Shown here in pieces: positions 36,462 through 46,433 of a stretch of DNA of 64,000 bases; within the stretch, counting starts at the first letter, position 1; every line of letters begins with the position of its first letter. Under the pieces are notes generated by a model, which made no database searches, was not told where the DNA came from, and saw only the letters and a list, made by a program, of their open reading frames with translations. This DNA comes from Dacryopinax spathularia (lineage: Eukaryota > Basidiomycota > Dacrymycetes > Dacrymycetales > Dacrymycetaceae): the NCBI GenBank assembly GCA_037974965.1, contig JBBPFI010000003.1:1426001-1490000 (forward strand), read 5' to 3'. The translations under genes and the position numbers were made by a program.

Positions 36462-37677
36462 ATGGCGTATATAAATCGCTCGATCTCCCGCCTTGCTCGT
36501 CAACTGCCCCCCTATCTCCCCACCGCAACGGCCCCACACAGCATACTCCTCAGCACCACAATACCACGCAAGATGTCCGCCCCTAGCTCTCTGTCAATCA
36601 ACTCCACCATCAAGCTCTCCTCGGGCCACTCAATCCCCCGGCTCGGACTAGGAGTATATAAGAACGACGACGTCCTCCCCGCTTGCTTAGCTGCGTTCGA
36701 GGCTGGATATCGGCATGTGGATTCCGCTCGGGCGTATAGGAACGAGGCTGGGGTTGGGGAGGCGTTGAGGAAGAGCGGGTTGCCACGGGAGGAGGTGTTC
36801 GTCAGTACGTACTCACACTCTGCCCACCAGATGGCCGCTCTGGGTGGTGAATGTGGGATGTGGGCTTACGGCTTCTTGTGATAGCGAGCAAGGTCATGAG
36901 CAAGGAACATGGGTATGAGCAGGCCAAGGCGGCGGTGGAGGATTCGTTAAGCAACTTCAAGTTTGACTACTTGGACTTGTATCTTATCCATGATCCTGTA
37001 CGTTCGTCCACCCACTCTGTCAGGAGACGGGGACTATCGAGGGCTGACACGGTTCCTGTAGCTCTCGGGCAAAGAAAAGCGGCTCGAGACTTGGAGCGCG
37101 CTAGTCGAAAAACAGAAGGAAGGCAAACTGCGTTCTATTGGTGTCTCCAACTAGTCCGTCCATACCATCTCTCCCGCTCCTTCCTCCGTCAAGGCTAAGT
37201 TCGCCTTTGTGCAGCGGCGTAAAACACCTCGAAGAGATCAAAGAAGCCAACCTCCCCACTCCCAGCGTGAACCAGCTGGAGCTCCACCCCTGGGACCAGC
37301 AAAAACCGATCGTCGAGTGCTGCCAGAAGCACGGGATCGTCGTTGAGGCTTATACGCCCCTCACGAGGGGCCAGTACTTCGACGATCCGGTGCTACAGAA
37401 GCTCGTCAAGACTGTACGCCCTTTGTCCTCTGCGCTCTTCTCCTTGCTGCTTGCTGACGTCCGTGAATAGCACAATAAACTCCCAGCGCAGATCCTCGTC
37501 CGCTGGTCTCTCCAGCGGGGCTTCGTCCCTCTTCCTAAGTCCTCCAACCCCGAGCGGGTCAAGGCCAATGCTGACTTATACGATTTTGAGCTTAGCGAGG
37601 AGGAGATGAGGGAGCTTGATGCGCTGGATAGGGGCGATGAGGGTGCTGTTACGTGGAATCCTGTTCATGCACCTTGA
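36462..37677 (+). CDS. Aldo-keto reductase 3
   Basis: Five exons: 36462-36804, 36885-36997, 37062-37153, 37215-37413, 37471-37677; 317 residues. It is a close paralogue of aldo-keto reductase 2: exons 2-5 have identical lengths (113, 92, 199, 207 nt) and the same phases. The tetrad lies in YRHVDSARAYRNE, VSTSKVMSKE (across an intron) and LYLIHDP. The longest frame starts MAYINRSISRLARQLP, similar in style to the presequence of the paralogue. However, a TATATAAAT box sits a few bases after that ATG and 105 nt before the next Met (36573, MSAPSSLSINS), so the shorter form may be the real product. The paralogues share SINSSVKLSSGHSIPRLGLG and SINSTIKLSSGHSIPRLGLG, respectively, just after that Met. 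Confidence 0.92.
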
Positions 37678-38033
37678 TATTGGTGTTGTGCAGAGCGAGA
37701 TGAATTGTTGTTAGTCGATGTAAAGTAGGGACCATTGCTATGGGCCTGATGCCCGCATACACTCCATCGCAAAAAGCGATCGCCAGAACCGCTGACACGG
37801 CCGAATGAGATAATGAATGCAAGAATATCGCATGTCATAGTAAGCGTCCCCCGATGCGATGGGTATCGGTACATTACACTGTAATACACAAGGAAAGTCC
37901 ACCCCTAACCGACACAAGCGTCTCAAAGATCGGTCCTCTCCTGCTCACTCCCCACGCTAGCCTCCCACCCTCGCGCGCCACAACCGCGGTCGGTGACATG
38001 CACATCAACTCCCATATAATCGCAGCCTGCAGG
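37678..38033. other. Convergent intergenic, no gene seen
   Basis: 356 bp between the stops of aldo-keto reductase 3 and the SNARE gene. Confidence 0.5.
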
Positions 38034-38478
38034 CTAATGCGCTGGTGCTCTCCACCAGATCCACGCAAAGATCTTCCATATGAACCAGAGACCGATGATC
38101 GCTCCGATGATATACAGGATCAGTAGGTATTGGGAGATGTTCCCCCGTATGCCGAGTGCTCTTGCTGCTCGGTTCGCAGACTGGGATAGGGAAGCTCGGA
38201 ACGACGCGAAGGTGTTTATCTATCACAGCTATCAATATCGTCGTGTGGGGAGTAAGGAGAGGGGAAACGCACTGTGTCATCGAGGTGCGTGTTACCTCGC
38301 TCGGCTTCGTCGTAGATGTCTGTTGTCACCTGCGCCCCCTGGTAAGCCAGTGGAACTCCTCGCGGGCGTGGGAACGACGTACGCTTCGTAGTGACCGGAT
38401 CTTTGAATGCAGCTCGTCCAATCTCCGGTCATTCTGCTGCTCGTATGTGTAATCGTCCCGGTCGCGCGACGTGGACAT
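38034..38478 (-). CDS. Tail-anchored Qc-SNARE, Bet1/Sft1-like
   Basis: Three short exons on the minus strand: 38383-38478, 38273-38329, 38034-38219, with introns of 53 nt each; 112 residues. The first exon reads MSTSRDRDDYTYEQQNDRRL and continues into the SNARE heptads (LDELHSKIRSLRS, spliced to VTTDIYDEAERGNTHLDDT, spliced to INTFASFRASL). The C-terminus is a single membrane anchor (YLLILYIIGAIIGLWFIW) with four tryptophans and only a few residues beyond. Bet1 and Sft1 are small SNAREs of ER-Golgi and intra-Golgi fusion. The zero-layer position, Gln or Ser in known members, aligns with Gly in AERGNTHLD. No single frame exceeds 62 codons, so it is easily missed. Confidence 0.85.
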
Positions 38479-38848
38479 GGATCCCAGCTCCTAGCCACGA
38501 GACGAATGCGATGATGATAATAACAATCAACGGCGATCCACGGGTACCTTTGACTGGATAGATGCTTGCTGTCTAAGCCTGTATGTGGGAGTCGTACGCG
38601 CCGGAATGTGTGTGTGATGAGGTGGGGAAGTCGAGGTGTGGAGAGACAAAGGTTAAGACTCAATCGGCACTGCCACCTTGTTGAAGTAACACATCGGCAA
38701 ATGCCGATCGCGGTCCATTTCCTTCTTGTGTCAAGCTCTTACTCGAGTCCTGCTGGACAATCGCCTGCCTCTCGTCTATCTGACTGAACCTGGGAAGAAA
38801 CGGGCTCTTGTATCATTTGAAGGGGAAATACGGCAGTAGCCGGTGGTA
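38479..38848. other. Upstream region of the SNARE gene
   Basis: 370 bp between the SNARE start and the stop of the next gene; no gene seen. Confidence 0.45.
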
Positions 38849-40027
38849 TTACAGTAGATCCGGGCTAACGCCGTTCATCTGCGCAGGCTGGCTCCGCAAA
38901 CAATTCCTCCACGCGCCGGTCAGCCAGTTCTTGTTCAGAACTTGCCGCTGCTCGACCTTGACCCAAATATCGAGCTCCCTCCTCTGCTCCGTGCTGTGGC
39001 TCGCGATCGTAATCGGATCCAGCAGGAGTGTCGTCAACCCGGGCAAACCCAGCTCGCGGCACTTTGGGATGCGCGCCTCCAACGCGTCGAGCAGGAACTC
39101 GACCGAGAAGCTGCAGAAGGCCATCTCGAGCGTATGCATTTTCGGAGCCAGGAAAGTGTTATCCTTGAATTTACCCCATTCGGTGATGAAGTTGTCGCAG
39201 GAGAAGAGACCGGCCGCAGGGGCGAGGAGCTCGAGTTTCTCCAGGAGGGGTGTGTGCGCAAGAAGCCTGCACAGATCCCGGTTCCATACGAACCCGCCGA
39301 TGCTGAGCACTTTGAGCCGTTCGAAGTTCTGCCAAGCCCGGTACGGGTCCGCGGCAATCGTGAAGCTGAGCACGCGTTCCTTTGGTGACGTGTTCCAATG
39401 GTGGCAATCGATCGCAAGTCGGAGATGCTGAAGCTTTGGCATGTCGACCATACGGAGGAAGTCGACCATGCCAGCCGGTGGAACTCCGACGAGGTCGAGC
39501 TCGTCGACATGCTCGAGCGCGTATGCCGCTTGCGGTAACAGCCGGCGGAAAGAGGAGTTGATCGCCGAAAGATGCTTGATGCCGTTGGTCGATGGTCCCA
39601 AGCGGATGATCGCAGGTAGGAGTATCTCGGGGGTTTCGAAGAGCACGACATGCTCTAGCTGTGGCATGCGAGCCTTCATGAGAACTTGGACGATGAGGCG
39701 TTCCGTGAGGGTCTTATGCTGAGCGTGGTAAAAGACTACCCGCTTGAGTTGCTGCCATGCCGCTGCTTCTGGGCGCATCGAGCGTTCGAATACAGCCATC
39801 CATATACCGGCGGGAAAGACACCACCAGACGCCCTCTCAGTATCGGTTATCCCGGTGCAATCGAAGAGGAGTGACCATGCCGGGGTTTGTTTGGCTTTCA
39901 TAAGGGGCGCTACGACCCCGCTGATCGTGCCGATGAAGTTATCCCTCCCATGTCCAGCTGGCGAGGGGATCATCATCCAGTATTCGGCAGCGACAGGCCT
40001 TTGTTGCAGAGCGGCTGAGTTGGACAT
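38849..40027 (-). CDS. Orphan leucine-rich protein, tandem paralogue A
   Basis: Single exon, 392 residues from the Met at 40027. The frame opens 36 codons earlier (40135), but a CTATATAG box at 40101-40108 lies in that extension and the paralogue next door aligns from MSN/MST, so the shorter start is preferred. The protein is a series of leucine-rich alpha/beta-like segments, for example LEHVDELDLVGVPP and FLRMVDMPKLQHLRL, resembling the repeat part of basidiomycete F-box/LRR-like proteins, but I see no F-box. No signal peptide or membrane segment. Function unknown. Confidence 0.75.
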   Translation of the reverse strand: MSNSAALQQRPVAAEYWMMIPSPAGHGRDNFIGTISGVVAPLMKAKQTPAWSLLFDCTGITDTERASGGVFPAGIWMAVFERSMRPEAAAWQQLKRVVFYHAQHKTLTERLIVQVLMKARMPQLEHVVLFETPEILLPAIIRLGPSTNGIKHLSAINSSFRRLLPQAAYALEHVDELDLVGVPPAGMVDFLRMVDMPKLQHLRLAIDCHHWNTSPKERVLSFTIAADPYRAWQNFERLKVLSIGGFVWNRDLCRLLAHTPLLEKLELLAPAAGLFSCDNFITEWGKFKDNTFLAPKMHTLEMAFCSFSVEFLLDALEARIPKCRELGLPGLTTLLLDPITIASHSTEQRRELDIWVKVEQRQVLNKNWLTGAWRNCLRSQPAQMNGVSPDLL

Positions 40028-40483
40028 ATTCTTGGAATGAAGGATAAGCGAGAGGAGTTCCGATGACGAGCTGATCCTGCACTCGACCTGATTTCCATAG
40101 CTATATAGGCTCTGCGCACGCCTCTCACCACGCATTAGACAAAAGGATCGGGCTTACAGGCGGCTAGGGCCATGACTCGCCTCAATCCGCGTTTGCGGCA
40201 ATAGAGCGTTGTCGCATGATTCTCACGTGGCCCACTGGTTTTCAAGGAATGGAAAGTGGTGTCTGATACTGCGTCTCGCTGTTCGCTGTTCTATGAGGAG
40301 CTTACTGGCGGAGACATGGAAATTTGCCAGTGAGTGGCCTTATGAAATTGCTGACTGGCTGCTCTCCTGGTCACCCGGTGAATATACCTCATATGCCTCC
40401 TCGCCGGGCTCCGCCTGAAGGGAAACAAAGATCACATTGTCAAAGAAAAAGCTGTGCGGAACTGCCGGATCCTAAAAGAAAGC
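40028..40483. promoter_or_regulatory. Region between the tandem paralogues
   Basis: 456 bp with a minus-strand TATA-like CTATATAG at 40101-40108, about 75 bp upstream of the preferred start of paralogue A. Confidence 0.45.
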
Positions 40484-41617
40484 TCACGACCATGGGCCCT
40501 CACGCCAGTACCTCTCCACGTCTTCGTCCTCTGCACGGTAGGGCACAACGCTGACTATGCTCTCCAAGACGGTTCTCACGGGAGCCGCTAGGGACCTATA
40601 CGTACCGCGATCCAAACATAGCGTCACTATCGCTTGACGACCATTCTGGTTCGCTGTCGTGTTTCGACGCTCCAAAGCGCTCGTCAGCCTATGGGGCATG
40701 AAGGTACAATGTGCCAGTGTGAGAGACTCCAGCTGGGGTGCCGCGTAGGCTCCATCGTGCATCTTTCTGCTCCATTCCCTGAGGAAAGCGTTGCAGTCGA
40801 ATGCCTCGTTGTCGACATACGGTGCCACAACCTCCAATCGCTTCAGGCTCGCGCAGTGCTCCAGGATGTAGAGGAGCTGATCGGCAGTGATCCAACCTCC
40901 AACTCTGAGTGTCTCTAGCCGCGAAAGCTGTTCGTAGAGAAGCGCTGGGGCGGCAATGGTCCGAGACCATGCCATCATGTGCTGAATCCGAGCGCCTCCA
41001 GCCTGTACCGAAACGGCGAATCGAAGGTGTCGAAGGGCGGGCATGTCCACGACTCGCAAGAAAGTGGCAACGGTGAACGGGGGAACGGCAACAACGTCCA
41101 GTGTTTGCACTTGTTCGAGGTCGTTATAATGCTGGATGTCCTCCGGGGCCATTTGGAGGATTGTCTTGAAGAGCGAGAGTCGCTCGACGTGCCCATTCCG
41201 CGCCACAAATTCGCTCAAGGTGGAGAATGACACTTGTACGACTTCTCGGAAGGTGAGGCGGATGAGCCTAGGCAGCGCGAGGGGTTGGAGCACAACACCG
41301 ATAGCTTGCTCAATGATGTCTTGCTCGGTAGCGTTCTGGAATTCGAGGGCGGTCAGGAAGGAGCAGGCCGGTGATGGTACAAGCACATTCTTCAGCACAC
41401 GAAGCCAGGTGGCTGTCGCATACTGGTTCCTGCTTGGCTTGCCGACGACGCCTTTGCAGTTGACGACCAGGGACCAAAGTCTCCCGGTATTGTTCTTGTT
41501 GAGCAATGGAGAAAGTCGGGCCTTAACGGCATTCTTAAAGCCGCTCAGCCTTTCAATGGGCGAAGGTAGGATGACGGCTGTGATGGAAGACACTTGTGCA
41601 GGATTGGCGGTCGACAT
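40484..41617 (-). CDS. Orphan leucine-rich protein, tandem paralogue B
   Basis: Single exon, 377 residues from the Met at 41617; the open frame begins at 41776, but alignment with paralogue A starts at MSTANPAQ. Shared landmarks are a WSLL/WSLV strand, the block VVAVPPFTVATFLRVVDMPA (VGVPPAGMVDFLRMVDMPK in A), a LRVGGW / LSIGGF strand, LLYILEHCASLKRLEVVAP and the sequence LESLTLAHCTF. The two are therefore diverged tandem duplicates of an orphan leucine-rich family. No catalytic motif, F-box or signal peptide is seen. Confidence 0.75.
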   Translation of the reverse strand: MSTANPAQVSSITAVILPSPIERLSGFKNAVKARLSPLLNKNNTGRLWSLVVNCKGVVGKPSRNQYATATWLRVLKNVLVPSPACSFLTALEFQNATEQDIIEQAIGVVLQPLALPRLIRLTFREVVQVSFSTLSEFVARNGHVERLSLFKTILQMAPEDIQHYNDLEQVQTLDVVAVPPFTVATFLRVVDMPALRHLRFAVSVQAGGARIQHMMAWSRTIAAPALLYEQLSRLETLRVGGWITADQLLYILEHCASLKRLEVVAPYVDNEAFDCNAFLREWSRKMHDGAYAAPQLESLTLAHCTFMPHRLTSALERRNTTANQNGRQAIVTLCLDRGTYRSLAAPVRTVLESIVSVVPYRAEDEDVERYWREGPWS

Positions 41618-42089
41618 GCTGAAGGGCGAAGCAACGTCCCGAATACGAAGTGATGGACAAGAAAGGGAGAGTGAGGAAGGGCAATACGAAGCTATTCGTG
41701 CCCATTCTATACCCACGGCGTGAAGCATACGCGAGTCCTCCGCGGGCACGCGACAGCCGCCCTGTATTGGAGCCATAATTGGAAAAGGCTGGGTCGAGCC
41801 GTCAGGAATAGGGGTTGGGAAGGATTGTAAGACTGCCGAAGCTTCTTCGCCGTTTTATCGCCCTGCATCAATGATTTCATGCCAGAGTAGGAAGATGAGA
41901 GCATCATGGAGCGCTATCCATCCGGAGGAAGGGCCGAAGTGTGCCAGCGGCTAGTCTGAAGCATCGGACAACTTCGTGATTGAAGTGGTGCTATTACTTG
42001 ATTGGTGCTATGTAGGTCTACAAATCTGCTATGGAGATTGTTACAAAGTCAAACAATGCCTGACCATAATGAGACACGTAATGTTGCGA
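41618..42089. other. Intergenic, no gene seen
   Basis: 472 bp between the start of paralogue B and the stop of HSP78. Confidence 0.45.
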
Positions 42090-45000
42090 TTAGTTGTGAT
42101 GCTCGTCCTCGTCCAGAACTTCCAATGCAATAGGCTCAGATTTCTCATCGGGTTCGTGATTGTCCAGGATATCCAAGGCGGTGTTGTCGCTGGCGACACG
42201 AATCGTAACGATGTCTCCATCCCTGCGAGAAGTGTTAGCTTGAGCATACGACCGGGAGCTGGGCAAGGCGATAAACATACCTGATGGTACCGGCCAACAG
42301 TTTGCGAGCCAGCGGGAAGGCAACTTCCTTCCTGACCACCCTGGCGATTTCTCTTGCACCGTACTTCTCCGAATAGCCCTTCTCCAGCAGCCAGTTGCGG
42401 GCAGCCTGGTCGACATCAAGCTTGATCCTTCTGTCCTTGAGGCGGCTCTCCACATCGCGGAGACGCATGTCGATGATCTTCTCTACAGACTCCTTGCCGA
42501 GCTTGTTGAACACTATTTGCGAATCGAGACGGTTCAGCAGTTCCGGAGGGAAGAACTCGGCCGCTTCAGCGAGGACTTCCTTCTTCAGCTCAGGCGAGAT
42601 AACAGGAGGAGACTCGGCCAGAAGGTGGGAGCCTAGATTGCTGGTCAGCATGACGATGGTGTTCCTGAAGTCGACCTGTCATAATGGTTAGCGGCCCTTC
42701 GTTAATACATCTTGGCAATATAGTACACACCTTTCGGCCTTGGCTGTCGGTCAAGACGCCCTCATCGAGAATCTGAAGGAGGATCATGGAAACATCCCGA
42801 TGGGCCTTCTCGATTTCATCAAGAACGACGACAGCTGGGATTTGCGTTAGTACAGTAGTTCGCGCGACACTGGAATGGATGCACATACCATATGGCCTAC
42901 GCCTGACAGCCTCCGTGAGCTGGCCACCTTCCTCATATCCGACATAGCCCGGTGCAGCACCAACAAGCCGTGAAATGGTGTGACGATCGTGGTACTCGCT
43001 CATGTTAATGGTGATCAAGCCGCGATGTTCATCCGAGAACAAGAAGCCAGCGAGAGCCTTGCATAGCTCGGTCTTGCCGACACCAGTAGGGCCGAGAAGG
43101 AGGAACGAGGCAACGGGGCGAGTGGGAGCCTGGAGTCCAGCGCGAGAGATACGTACGGCGTCGGAGACGGCTGCGATTGCTTCCTCCTGGCCGACGATGC
43201 GCGAGCGAAGAGCGTCCTCCATCTGGAGCTGAGGTCAGCAAGAGTGTTCGATCAAGTTACGTTGATAGAGACATACATGAACCAACTTCTCCCTTTCGCC
43301 CTTCATCAAATTCTGCACTGGGATACCGGTAGCGCGAGCGACGACTTTGGCGATGTCAGCAGAGGTGACACGGTCGTGGAGCATCTGTCCGAGAGCCGGA
43401 TCGTCGGTCTGCCCGTCTTTCCCATCTTCCTTCGGAAGCTTGGACTCAAGCTCCGGGATAACGGCGAAGCGGAGCCGGGAAGCACGCTCATAGTCGCCCT
43501 GGCGCTGAGCAACCTCGAGTTCGAATTTGGCATCCTCGAGACGTTGCTTGAGCTTCTGGATCTCCTCAAGACGCGCGCGTTCTATCTGAGTGTTAGCGAC
43601 ATGAGATGTGCAGGACGAGACAGGATGACATACCTGCTTGCCAGATCTGCGTCAAGCGTTGTGCCTCCTTGCGCTTAGCTTCGAGCTCAGACTCGACCTT
43701 CGCACGCCTCTCGGCGCTGAAAGTGTCTGACTCGTTCTTCAAGCTTTCGCGCTCAATCTAGTTGAATGGTCAGAATGTTGATCATGAATACACAGCATAT
43801 ATGCGCACCTCGAGGGTCATAATCTCCCTGTCCAGAGCCTCCAGTGCGTCAGGCTTCGACTCTTGGGCAAGACGAAGAGCACTAGCGGCCTCATCGACCA
43901 GATCGATAGCCTTGTCGGGAAGGAAACGATCCGAGATGTACCGAGCGCCGTATACCGCAGCTGCTCAGGGTGATAAGTATCGGCTCCAAGCGTCTTGAAG
44001 TAGGGTACATACCAGTTACCAAAGCGCCGTCTGAAATACCAACACCGTGATGGACCTCATATCTGCTCTTCAAGCCACGTAGGATAGAGATGGTATCTTC
44101 CACAGTAGGCTCCTCAATCTGAACAGGCTGGAACCGTCGTGCGAGAGCAGTGTCTTTCTCGATGGTTTTGCGGTATTCGTCAGCTGTGATAGGAGGTATT
44201 AGTATCATGTATGAAGATAGAGTGCGTAGGACACATACGTGTAGTTGCGCCGACGAGTTGCAGGCCACGGGCCAGCGCAGGTTTGATCATCTGACCAGCA
44301 TCTACGCTGCCTTCAGCCTTGCCAAGATTGAGAAGCATGTCTGGACGCGGGTCAGCACAAGCTCGGTACTTCAGCATGAGAGCACAACGTACGGATCTCA
44401 TCAATGAAGCAAATGACTCCGCCAGCCTCCTCTTCTATATCTCGCAACAGAGCCTTGAACTTCTCCTCGAACTGGCCCCGTATGCCCGAACCAGCAAGAA
44501 GTGCAGCAAGATCAAGGGATAAGACACGCTTGTTGTGTAAAGACTAATGGCACGGTCAGCACACTGTTTTGCTAGGGAGTTTGGGGATGAAGACGTACCT
44601 CTGAGACAGTTTTCTCAACGATGCGGGATGCTAGACCCTCGACGATGGCAGTCTTGCCTACACCCGGCTGACCCAGCAGAACGGGGTTTGATTTTGTTCG
44701 TCTTGATAGGACTACAGAGCGGTTAAGCACACGAGACTTTGCTTCGTGTTGAATAACATACTTTGGATCGTTCTTCGAATCTCTACAATACAGGGTTAGC
44801 ATTCCTCGCCGTTCTCTCATCATGCGAGTCGCTCACCTTCATCCCGCCCAATCACGGGATCCAGCTTGCCATCCCGGGCCATCTGGGTGAGGTCGACACT
44901 CTGCAGCCTTGTCAGAACATGCTCAGCACGACATAGAGCAATCACGTACGAATTCCTTCAGTGCATCCCCCTTCGCCCTCTGTTCCTGCCCTGGCATCCG

Positions 45001-45129
45001 CATGCCAGGGAACTGGCCTCCCGGGAACTGGGCGTAACATCGTTGTTGCTGGCGGACGACTCGTGCAACAGCTGGTCGTAGAAGCGGTGGTAATGGCCTA
45101 TGGCCCCAGTGAGTGAGAAAGGCGTTCAT
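42090..45129 (-). CDS. HSP78: Mitochondrial ClpB-type disaggregase Hsp78
   Basis: Fourteen exons on the minus strand: 44950-45129, 44837-44900, 44762-44782, 44599-44711, 44393-44543, 44239-44340, 44013-44183, 43809-43960, 43634-43757, 43277-43581, 42889-43222, 42731-42834, 42281-42675, 42090-42222; 782 residues. Hsp78 is an ATP-driven hexamer that resolubilises matrix proteins with mtHsp70. The first 60 residues ([20 protein letters not shown] and on) are Arg-rich without acidic residues, a mitochondrial presequence, and the Clp N domain is absent as is usual for Hsp78. AAA1 has Walker A GQPGVGKT (about 102-109; GEPGVGKT is usual) and CFIDEI; then [14 protein letters not shown]. The coiled-coil middle domain is in exons 8-10. 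AAA2 has GPTGVGKT (about 505-512), [11 protein letters not shown] and [10 protein letters not shown]. Exon 3 is a 21-nt microexon. Most donors read GTATGT or GTACGT. Confidence 0.95.
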
Positions 45130-46433
45130 CGCAGGTGCGAAATGTATGCGCGGGAATTCAAATGCCGTACCATTCTGCGGCCAACGCCGCTATAAGAGGC
45201 GGGGAGAACGACGCGAATTGGACACCGGAAGCGAGCGCGTGAAAGCGCACGAAGGTGCCAGAAAAGGATGCCTGGGCGCAGAGTCACGTGCACCACAGCG
45301 CTCTAGCGGGAGCATTTAAGGCTTGATCCTTACACATTCGAGCTGGGCCTGAGCGACAAGCCGTCTTGCCTATGCGCTCTTCAACCCAATCTCGCTTGGA
45401 ACGCTCAACAAGGAGGAGAATGAGGAATCTCATATACTTGACCCTACCCCTAAACCCACTCTGCCACTGCTTGTACTTTGTATGTGCTCTTATAGATCTC
45501 CCAGTTGCGCTTCATAGACAAAAGAGCATATGTGCATTCTAAGCAATCTCTAATCTACTTTAATTGAATCCATTTACTCAATTTATTACTAACACAATTG
45601 TGCAAATTGCAAGTGTAATAGCAAACAACCACATGTCTGCAAATACCAACCAACTGAAAATCAGGGGCATTGCAAAGAGTTAGTGAGGGGCGGACCTATT
45701 CAATTCTTGACATAATTATCACATGCCATCATCGTCATAGCATTCCAGTGCACCAGGGATCGCTTCATGTATCAGAGATCCGCACTGATCCGGTAACGGT
45801 TGTAGGGTAACAAAAAATCTGCCCGCTCTAAATTCAGGCACTATCAATGTACCCTGATGATCGGCATAAGATCAGCGGTGACTCAACTGTGGGTGGTTTA
45901 CTCATGATCTATGCACAATATTGTGCACGTTACCGATTGCGAAATGCATGGACTTCCAATTTGCACAGCCCTGATGCCCTTTGCGCAAAGTAGGCATCTT
46001 CAACATCAGGGCTTGATGTGTTGTGATAATCACTGCTGCAGTCATATCTGACAGACGAAGCGCGGTTATTAGTCTGAGACCTAATGCCGTAATACAGTAT
46101 CCGACACATAGAGCCTCACTTACTGGCCTTGCGCAGTTTCCCGTCTACGAATGCACCATCCAGAAGTTGCGGAATTAGAGCCACTATAGATGCTGCACAA
46201 GGATATGCTCACATATATGTACCGTCTTCTCCCATCATCGAGAGAGATCCGAGGAGAGAAGAATGCTGAACGCGTCAAAAGGGCACATCGGGGTCCGAAG
46301 CACATTCTGCCCCCGCGCGTCCTGCGGAGACATCCTATACGATGGCACGCGCTCTTGATGGCCTCTCCTCTCGCACCGTTCGTATCTTACTTCCATCATC
46401 CTTGATGTTGAGCGGCCATACCGACTCCCAGCA
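45130..46433. other. Intergenic region with AT-rich stretch and strong palindromes
   Basis: 1.3 kb with no gene recognised. 45500-45720 is AT-rich. A 16-bp perfect palindrome, TGCACAATATTGTGCA, lies at 45912-45927. A nested inverted repeat lies at 45967-46013. Confidence 0.5.
45967..46013. repeat. Nested inverted repeat (cruciform-like)
   Basis: Outer arms AGCCCTGATG (45967-45976) and CATCAGGGCT (46004-46013) are perfect reverse complements. Inside them GATGCC (45973-45978) pairs with GGCATC (45993-45998), and the core CTTTGCGCAAAG (45979-45990) is itself a 12-bp palindrome. Confidence 0.8.
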
